In this document: one piece after another, positions 49,574 through 59,600 of the stretch | Layout: each line of letters opens with the position of its first letter | How positions within the stretch are numbered: position 1 is the stretch's first letter | Assembly: GCA_016987375.1 (NCBI GenBank) | Contig: PJRA01000216.1 | Location: 1,462,413-1,526,412 of the forward strand | Direction of reading: 5' to 3' | Length of the DNA stretch: 64,000 nucleotides | DNA from: Brachionus koreanus | Lineage: Eukaryota; Rotifera; Eurotatoria; Ploima; Brachionidae | Made by a program: the position numbers and the translations under genes | The notes under the pieces: model-generated | What the model was told of the DNA's origin: nothing | Seen by the model: only the letters and a program-made list of their open reading frames with translations | Databases searched by the model: none

Positions 49574-52301
49574 ATTTACTTTTTTTTTTTGAATAAATAT
49601 AATTCTTTCTCAATCATCTTTTCTTTATGTCCCAAAATAATGAAATTTTAATAACTTGAATGGTCAAATTTAAATAAAAAACACACACACCTTTCTTCTA
49701 TCTAATTTGTTTCATCTATTTCTTATCTAAATTTTTTATAATATTTTGCGTCATAATGAATACGATATTATTCAAACATAAATAATAATTTTAAAATATT
49801 GACTATATATTTCGAGGGCCATATTTTTGTTCTTTCAATACAAAGTCTACGGAATACAAAAAATACAAAAAAAAAGCTTAAAAATTTATTAGAAAATTTA
49901 ACATAAAAGTTAAAAACTAAGCCGAAATAAACAATAAAATTTATTTAATTTTTTTCTATTTTTCAAAATAACTTCTCATTGTGGCTTGTTTTAAAAGGCA
50001 AATCCTATCTTCTTAATATATCCTAAAAAAAACAGCTAAAATATTAGTGAGAAATTTTATTCAAATAAAAATGTGTTTTTGATTATTTATTCAACAGACT
50101 TAAGAAATATATAAAATATTTTAAAATTTCACTCCTAATTGAAAAATAAGATACCAAATCACAATCCTATTCGAAAATGTTGTTTGATTCTTAATGATTT
50201 AAACATTTTTCAATAAATCATTACTTTTAATTAGAATTAAAAATTTTAACTTTTTCCTTTATTAGTCTATCGTCTAAATAAATAATTTTAGATATTTCGA
50301 GTCGTAAATATCTAAGATGACCTTTAAATAATGAGAAAAAATAATTTAATTTATTATAATATAATATTAATTTTGAACATAATTAACCATATATACCAAA
50401 AAATAGCTAACTAACGTCGGTTTTTGAAGAACTTATCAGAGTTTCTCAGCTTTATTTTCTCTCTTGAACATCAAAACTTTAAATTTTGAAATTCCCTTTA
50501 AGCTCATTAATAAAAATAAAATTTACTATTTTGAAAATTATGGGCTTTAATTTTTCAAAAGGAAGTCTTTATTTATATTAAAACATTTATCAATTTTCTA
50601 TCAATTTTTAAATTCAAAAATTTGAATAAATAGAAGTAATGAAAAATATAATTTTTCTGAAAGATATTTATTTATTCAAGGTTAGAATGCTTTAAATTAT
50701 TGTTTCTTTATCGTTAAAATTTTTTTTATCACAATTACTGGTTCTTGAATTTTTAAGAAAAACTAAAGAAAAATGACTTGAAATTTGAAATAAAATTTAA
50801 AGAACAGCAATAGCTTAATTGAATCGATAGCTAAATCGATAAGTGGAGAAAAGTAATCAAATATTTTTATTCAAAATAAACAAATTATTTTTGATCAAGA
50901 GATCAATTTTAAAATTTTCAAAACTAAAAATTCGATTTTCAATTGCATAAATTTGATTTTTTTATAGACTTTGTTCATAATTTCAAATATTAATCTGAAT
51001 AACATGCTTCTATATTTTTTCAAATAACTGTTAAATTAATATTTTTAATTTTCTAATTTTTAAATTTTATTTTTTTTTTAAATGAATTTAGTAAATGAGG
51101 TGAATCAATCTCAACCATGTGCAATATCCTGTTGATTTACCTTGAAACTAAAATTATGGGAACAGCTCTTTTTCTCAAGTTTTATGGTCTTGTGGCTCAT
51201 CTAATGTGAAAATTTTCAGATTAATAATGATAGATCTAATAGATCATTTTCGGACAGTGTCTCATTTTCCCCCAATTTGAAGCCTTTCCATTAAGAATTT
51301 ATTTATTTTTAATTGTTTTCTGAATTTCTTGATAAAAAATACAAGGACTTTTTATTATGTAGTTTTTAAATTCTCGAATAAATGTATAAACAATCAAAAA
51401 ATATAAGTAAAATTTTAAAATTTTAGTTAGTTTTTAATAAAAAATAACATCAAATCCATCTGACGAAACAAAAATATTTTTTTCTTTAAACAAAACCAAG
51501 TCTTTTTTCAGTTTATTTCTCTAAATGTTTTATGATCAAAAACTTAAAACTAATTGAAATATTAAAAGATAAAAAATGTTTGTTTTTTTATTTAAAAAAA
51601 TTGAAATTTTCATTTAACTAATATTTAACATTTTCCTATGATATTCTGCTGTTTTAATTATTTTAAAAATTATTATATTCTTGGTGTAATTTAACTAAAA
51701 GCTCATCAAGTCTCATCTTAAAAATTGCTTGAAAATATCAAATAATTAATAGAAATAAATTAAAACTTCGTTTGGATTAGATTTGGGCGATTTTTTTGCT
51801 CATACCCCTTATTCGGGAGGATACTTTACCAAGAGAATCTACTATATAATGATTATTTTCTATTTAGAATATGGTATGCTTTAGAAGTTTCTAGAAATTA
51901 TGAAAAATACCTAAACGAATTTAGAAACCAATCTAGTATTAAGATCTAGAGACTTGTAGATTTAATTAATAGCAATAACTGGGATATTGCTAAAACAATT
52001 TGGATTAAAGATGATTGATAAGATAATTTAGAAATAATGTGGCTAAAATCGATTGGACATTGTCCTTTAAAAAAATAAATAAAATATTGATTTGCTCATT
52101 AAAAACTTTGATATTATTATTCAACATAATTTAAGCATTTGTTTATGCGATCTAAAGCTTCAGCAAAAAAAATCATGAAATATAAACTTCGATTAGATTC
52201 ATTAATATAGATTCATTTTAACTGTTTCGAGCATTTGGATCATTTTATTTAATAGCTTGATTCAATTTGTTGACCCTTTTAATTAACCAATTTTTGGCTT
52301 A
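49574..52301. other. Intergenic
   Basis: About 2.7 kb of AT-rich sequence between copy C and the mariner element. The only coding-like trace is at about 51863-52080, listed separately. Confidence 0.5.
51863..52080 (+). pseudogene. Decayed coding fragment, unknown protein
   Basis: One frame reads FRIWYALEVSRNYEKYLNEF, RNQSSIKI, stop, RLVDLINSNNWDIAKTIWIK, DD, two stops, DNLEIMWLKSIGHCPLKK. Three stops in otherwise protein-like sequence point to a dead gene or mobile-element ORF. I do not recognise the family. Confidence 0.45.
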
Positions 52302-53151
52302 ACGAGTGATGCATAAGTAAATGGACAAAAATTAAAAGCGAATATCTCAAAAAATAAAATTGATATTAATTTTTTTTTTTCTGATGTAAAGAATTTATTT
52401 NNNNNNNNNNNNNNNNNNNNNNNNNNNNNNNNNNNNNNNNNNNNNNNNNNNNNNNNNNNNNNNNNNNNNNNNNNNNNNNNNNNNNNNNNNNNNNNNNNNN
52501 NNNNNNNNNNNNNNNNNNNNNNNNCGTAGTCAAGGTCTTCATGATACTCATGTATAAATGGGAGCAGTCGTTTATTCAAGCATTCGTCCATATAGATGCT
52601 CGAATTGATGGCAACCGACTTTGATAATCGAAAAAGAGGCTTAGACATACCTCGATCAGATATGGCTATTCAAACAAGCGTCTTCTTTGGAAACTTCTCT
52701 TTTCCAGCAAACCGAACACTGTCCGATATGAAATATCCATTTTTATTAACTGCCGGCCAACTGTTGTCTGGTGGACATTATTGGTCAATCTTTTCAGTTT
52801 TGTCTTCCTTGCAGCTATCCAGGTAGTTGGATGACCCGTTCTCTTATTGTCCTTGATCGGATCTCCAATTTGAATGCGGTTGATCGTATTATAAATAGCG
52901 TTTCGAGCGTTTCCTTTCTTAGTAAAGAGCGCCACAAAGTCGGATTTTGCCATTTGTGAAATCATATTTTTGAATGTTTTTCGAAAAGCCTCTCGTTCAG
53001 ACACAGAAAGTCCCATTTAAAAAATTTTTTTTTTGCAATATTATAGCTAATTTTTAGTAGTTTATAAATAAATATATATATGATCCCCTGATCATTTGCA
53101 TGATCGGGCAAGCTAACTTAACTTTTGTCCATTTACTTATGCATCACCCGT
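52302..53151 (-). mobile_element. Dead Tc1/mariner-like element with terminal inverted repeats
   Basis: Terminal inverted repeats of about 34 bp (52302-52335 and 53118-53151) differ at two positions; each contains the stretch GTGATGCATAAGTAAATGGA. Both ends abut TA (52300-52301 and 53152-53153), the target duplication of this superfamily. The minus strand codes a transposase N-terminus (53016-52666) with paired helix-turn-helix features: KKGNARNAIYNTINR, the GRPR-like RTGHPTTW and KLKRLTNN. A downstream block then runs KREVSKKTLV, stop, IAISDRGMSKPLFRLSKSVA, INSSIYMDECLNKRLLPFIH. The segment that should hold the first catalytic Asp is missing, there is a frame change and a stop, and the C-terminal part falls in the assembly gap. 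The copy is non-functional. Confidence 0.88.
52401..52524. other. Assembly gap (124 N)
   Basis: A run of unknown bases inside the mariner-like element. The transposase C-terminus (second Asp and third acidic residue) would lie here. The flanks leave less room than a full C-terminal third would need, so the true gap may be larger than shown or the element deleted. Confidence 0.98.
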
Positions 53152-53153
53152 TA

Positions 53154-53694
53154 CCAGATACTTTCTTGTGTTTGCTTTTTGCTTTAGCTCAAATTACTCT
53201 TTTTGAAATAGTCAAGTTATTTTTCGTCAACATAATTTTTATCAAAGACAAACATATAATAGCAAAAAATGTAATAAGTGAGTAATATTAAATGCCTAGA
53301 TTGATTTATGTTTAGGAATATTAAATTAAATTTGCGATAAAATACATACTTTTTTTTACATTCAAAAAAAGCTAAAATTTTGCCTAAAAATTTGTTTTTC
53401 TATATGAATTTAGTTGTTTAAGGTAACTTAGCAGCTAAAAAACTACCTTGAAAAGCAAATAAAATAATAAATGAAAATTTCTTTAAATCTAACATAAAAA
53501 TTTAGAAACATTAAATTATTTTTTAAAAATGTATTTTTTATGTATTTTAGACATAAATTGAGCAATACTATTTAAAATTAATAATTCCATCTTAATTTCA
53601 ATTAGAAATTTCTAAATAATCATCTAAATTGTGAAATTTTTTTCTTTTAAAGCAAAAGCAAAATAGTTTTAGATAATCAGATTAGTTTTTAGCA
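53154..53694. other. Intergenic, upstream of the TEP1-like gene
   Basis: About 540 bp of AT-rich sequence between the mariner element and the TEP1 start codon. It should include the TEP1 promoter; no clear core element is visible. Confidence 0.5.
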
Positions 53695-56600
53695 ATGTCA
53701 GATTTAAAATTAAAACTAAATCTGACCAATTCCAAATTAAATGATCTATCAACATCACTGCCAAAAGTCAACCCTTTGTTGACAAAATCATCAATACTTA
53801 GCAACAATTTAACATCATCAACAAATTTATCAAACAATTTTCAAAAAATTAAACTAAGCTTAGATTCCCCGATTGATTTGAAGCCAAGTAAAATATTGAA
53901 AACAGAAAATTATCAACAAAAGCCCGCTGTCACTGTATCTGCATCAACACATTCTACCACTTTGAATTTGTCTAACAAATTGTTGTTAAACTCTGGAAAA
54001 TCAAGTCATTCAACTTTAACGAAGCTAACCAATGTACCCAAAATCAATTTGCACACATCTCCTTCACTTCTTTCATCTAAAATTCTAAATGGTATAAAAT
54101 CAGAGCCAGAACAAAGCAATATCTTAAAAAGACACCATAAGGATGAAAAGTGCGAGGAACAAAGCTTGTTTTTGCAAGAGGAATATTTAAAAACAGAATC
54201 AATGATAAATCTTTTCAACGATGAGATAAAAAAAATGGAACAAAGCTTTTTGCAAGCTAAACGAAGAAAAATTACTAAAGAAATAAAGCTGGATTTATAT
54301 CCCATGATAAAAAATGAATCTCAATCAGCTTCAACTAGATATAAAAATGCTTTGATGAATACAGTAAGTTCATCGTTGCTTAAAGAGCCGAATTTTAAAA
54401 ATCAAAAAGATCCAACTAGAAATTTAATCCTTGAATTGTCCAACTATGTCATACAAGTTGATCCTGAATTTATTCTAAAATTGGCTCTGTACACCCGCAA
54501 GGAATTGAATATTCGAGTAACAGCAAATTTTCTTCTTTGCCTAGCTGCATACACAGAAAAATGTCGACCCTTTTTGCAAAGATATTTCAAACATGCGATC
54601 GCCTTGCCATCCGACTGGATAGATGTTGCTGAGCAATATCAGCTATTTTTTGACAAAAGAATCAATTTCGGCGCGCTGCCAAGTGCGCTCAGAAAATGTT
54701 TGTCTGAAAAATTTCCAGATTTTGATAGATATCAGCTGGCTAAATACAACAAAGACAAATCGGCAAAAAATAAAAACTTAAAAGATGTTAAGCATGTAAA
54801 AAGCAAGCTTAAAGATGAAAATGGTCAGCCAACCAATCTAGTTGAACACAAATACATAAAACAGGTTAGTAATGGACTAAAAGTGGAAGACAAAATAAAG
54901 ATATCGCTTACTTACACAGAAGAATGTCAAAATATTAAGATAGACTTGGTCTATCGTGAAGAAAACAAAGGGCCTGTGCAAAAGATGCGTAAAAATACTC
55001 AAAAAAATAAGAGTGAAGAAGTATCAAATGATTTAGCAGCATGCAGAATAACTATTGACCTAAGAGAGAGTAGGATTTTGGGAAAAAACTTTTTGAAAAA
55101 TAAATGGTCCGCTAATCTTGTGAAAGAGAATTTTGATAAGAATACTATTTCGCCAGCGCATATTCCTCTAGAGTTGTTTGTAAATATAGACCCATCAGGA
55201 TTTCGCATTGGTATTGTGAACAAAAATGGCAAAGAAAAAGTTATATTATCTTATAGCTTGTTCCCTTTAAATCAAGTAAAATTGAAAAATCTTAACGTTA
55301 TACGAATAAGTGGATCTCATTTTAAATTAAACGAACTAAATTTGATCAGAGATAAGGTCTATTCTGATTGTGAAGAGTCTGAAGAAAAAATAAAGCAGCG
55401 TACTTTTACACTGAAACAATTGATCAGACAGCTGCACATATCTTCACCAGTAGATAATGTGATGAGCTTATTAGGGAAAAAATATCCCATGACTTTTGAA
55501 GAATTTATGAAGCTTAGGCTGCCAGGAATTTTTGACAGTGAGAGAGCTGGTAAACGCATGAAGCTGGAAATTCCTGAGACTTGGGAAACGCAAATTTCAA
55601 TGCATGGAAATAAAGCAGAAGTGTGGGAAAAATTGATTGACAACAAAAAGCTTCCATACATGGCTATGTTGCGAAATTTGAGAAATATGATCAAGACCGG
55701 CATAAGCCAAAAACACCATCAATGGGTTATAAATAAATTACAGGATGAAGGAGCAGTAATTCACAGTAAACAATTTCCATTCAGATTTTTTACTGCTTAT
55801 GAAGTTTTGGACGAACTAGAAACAGAACATGAAAATTTTTTAAAGTCAAATTCATCTGTATATAAAAGCCATCGATCAGCTGGAAAAAAAAACAACAATA
55901 AAGAATCAGAAATAAAATATTGTCCAACTTTACTCAAGAGATACAAAACTGCTTTGGATAATGCGCTTAAAGTAGCCACTACGTTCAACGTGTCGCCTAT
56001 ACAAGGCAGTACGGTGATAATTTTAAATATAAGCCGAAATATGAAATCTTCTGCAGGAAATTTGGCTAGAAGTTTAGGAAAAAGAGTCACTTCTATTTCA
56101 GAAATGGCTGCTTTATTGGCTCTAATGTTCAGATATTCGTGTGAAAACTCAGAAATGATTGTCTTCACTGATGGCTCTTCATATACAAATATTCAACTAG
56201 AACAAGGAACTATTTTAGATAATATGCAAAGTTTGATTCAATTGAGAAATTTAACACCGGAGAGTTCAGAAAATGGCACATTTCCCCGCAATGCCATTAC
56301 AAAATTATTCGAAATATCTCAAATATATGACAATTTAATTTATTTGTCCAATGGTGTCACTGATGTAGAATTTGTTAAAGAATTTCTAAGAAAATATAGA
56401 TGTGATAGAAATGAAAATTTGATGTTTGTCAATGTTGATTTGAGCGCAAGCACATTGAAATTGAGCAGTGATCCAAATTTTGATCATGAAAATGATATTA
56501 ATATTTGTGGATTTTCAGATGCCATACTGAGATTTGTTGCCGAACGCGGCAATAAAGGCCAATTGACTCATATTGAAAACATTGACAAAGCTTTCGATTT

Positions 56601-59600
56601 GCCAGAGCTTAAAAAAACTCTTGGCACAAAAATACAAAAAGTTGAACACAAATCAACAATTGAAAAGCCAAGGCTAAAAATTTACCAACCAAAACAAGAA
56701 TTTAAAACCATAAAAGTTTTTATTTCGTCGACATTTAGAGATTTTCATTCCGAAAGAGATATCCTATCCAAAACAGTGTTTCCTCTTTTAAGATCCAAAT
56801 TGAGCTCTTTAATGATTAATATATATGAAATTGATTTGAGATGGGGAATTACAGAGGCCGAAGCTGAGTCAAATCAAACTTTGGACTTGTGTCTAAATCA
56901 AGTTCTCAATTCGAATTACTTTATAAACATGATTGGTGCTAGATATGGCCATGTATTGGATGAGTATGTGGTAAATGAAAATTCCCAACTGAAATGGATC
57001 GCATCTTTTCCACCTGGTGCTTCTATTACTGAACTTGAAATAGAAACACAACTACGCAAAAATCAAGAACAGAATATGAAACATGAAAGTACTTTTTTTT
57101 ATTTCCGTGACAATACTTTTGTCAAGAATGTGCCTGATAAGTATAAAGATCATTTTGTGGAAAAAGATGAGGAAAATAATGTAAAATTAAGCAATCTTAA
57201 GACAAAAATTAGAACTAGCAATTATGAAATTTATGATGGTTACAAATGCAATTGGTTTAAAGGAGAAGAATTTGAAAATGGAGCATCTAGGGCTCTGGTA
57301 TGTGATTTGGACTCGTTTGCTCATCGAGTTTTTCACAATTTGTTCAATTCGATTAGCAAACATCACAAAAATGAGGTTACTATGATCGAATTGGATGAAA
57401 TAAACCATTATAACAATTTAACCGAGGCTTTTATCAAGCTGAATGCAGAATCTTTCATTGGAAGAGATAAATTGGTTAAAAAATTTCAAGAAGTCTTAAT
57501 AAATCATAATCAATTGTCAGTTAAAATTTTAGTCTTAAATGGTCAAGCAGGCACTGGCAAGACTTCGTTAATATCACATTTTTTTTCCACAAATTCTACA
57601 ATAGTACACAAATTTGTCCACTTGGTTGGTTCTTATCATGGCTCTGAAAATCTTACATTACTTTTAAAAAGATTTTGTATCAGCATAAACAGAACTTATG
57701 ATATTGGCATTGCCGAAGAAGAGTTAGAAAACAACAATTTTGATCAATATAAAAATTTATTTGAAACAATATTGAATAAATTAGCTGAAAAAATAAATGA
57801 TTCATTTTATTTGGTGATTGATGGGGTGGACTTTTTGGTAGATGATAGCAAAAACATTGACCGTTCATTTAGCTGGCTTCCAGAGAATATTAATCCTAAG
57901 ATTGTGTTTGTATTTACAGCACGATCTGAAAACTTTATTTCAAATATTCTGCTAAAAATTTCAAATAGCAGCGAAATTTTAAAAAAAAGAAAAGTTGAAA
58001 CAATGGAAATAGAAGATTTGGATATATTGGATAAACGAGAATTTATTAGGTCCAAATTGGCCAAATACAATAAATATTTGGAAGAGACACCATTTAACAA
58101 TCAGATAAACCTGCTTACTACAAAGAAGGATTCGGCTAACCCACTCTATTTGTCATTAGTGTGTGAAGAACTTCGCACTCATAACCAGTTCGAGACTTTA
58201 AATAAAAAATTAAAAGAAATACCAATTAAGATAAATCTACTGTTAGATTATGTTCTTGAAGGCTTGGAAAATGATTTTGGTCACGATTATGTTTGCATGG
58301 CTTTTAGTTTTATTTGTCTCTCAAGAGATGGCCTAAATGAATTAGAGCTTAGATCAATGTTGAATATTTATTTTAAAATAAAAAATCATAATCTATTGGA
58401 ACTTTTGAATGGTGCCAAGACGATGTTTAATTTGAATAAAAAGATTTTGGAATGCATTAAATTTACTGATAATAGACAGAACAGTACATCGAAATTTTTG
58501 AGCTTTTTGCAATCAATAAATGAAACATTTTTGAAGCCAAGATCCAAAACCAATGAAAGTTTTATTAGAATACGATCAAATAAATATGTAGAAAATTCAC
58601 TTAGAGTCAGATATGGTGATAAAACACCTAAATCAAATCCAAAACTAGTCAATAAAATAATGTCGTTGTTTTTTTGGAGTCAAATAGACACAAATTTTGG
58701 AAAAAATTGGTCAAGCATAAATCTGAATTCAAGAGCATTAACTTATTTACCATTTCATTTGGTTACTAGTGAAATGGTTGACGACTTAGCTTTACTAGTT
58801 GCTAACATTTATATTTTGGTAGCCAAATGCGAGCTTGGACTTGTGAATGAAATAATGAACGATTTTGATTTTCATCAGGAATTTGTTTTTACTAATATCC
58901 TATTCAAAAATTTTGGTCAAATTTTAAAAAAAATCAATCAATGGCCACCAACTAGCAAGTTTAATGACTATAAAAAATTTGTTCATTCAAATTATCATTT
59001 GTTAGTATCAAATCCATTATTAGTTTATCAACAAATAATGAACGAACCGAACAATTCAGCCATTCTACAAGACTTAATGGTCATGATGAGTCAAAGTCCC
59101 AATTCTATAAAAAATTTATTTCAATGGATAAATAAAGAAAAACAAACTGATAAATTTGATTTATTTCCTATAACAATTAAAGACTTTGATGAATCGGCTA
59201 GTAGTGTTTCAATATCACCAGATGGAAATTTAGTTGTTTGTGGAACCAAAAATTGTCAAATCAAGCTATTTCAAACTAGCACAGCTAAGTTAATTAGAAA
59301 TTTCCAGGGTCATTCGGGAAATATTACTTCAGTTAAGTTTACAGGTAATGATATTTTATGTTCAACTTCTTCAGATGGTAAAGCTTGTTTATGGAATGTA
59401 AATAATGGATTCAGAATTAAAGTTTTGGACAAACATAATGGTCATGTGGTGAGAGATTGTTGTTCGGACTCAAAAGGATCTGTTCTTATTACAGTTGGCT
59501 GGGATTGTGGAGCGAAGATATGGAATCCAAAAACAGGCACATTAGAGGGCGAACTTAAAGGTCATACTCGTCCAGTTAACTGTGTTGCTTTGAATAACGA

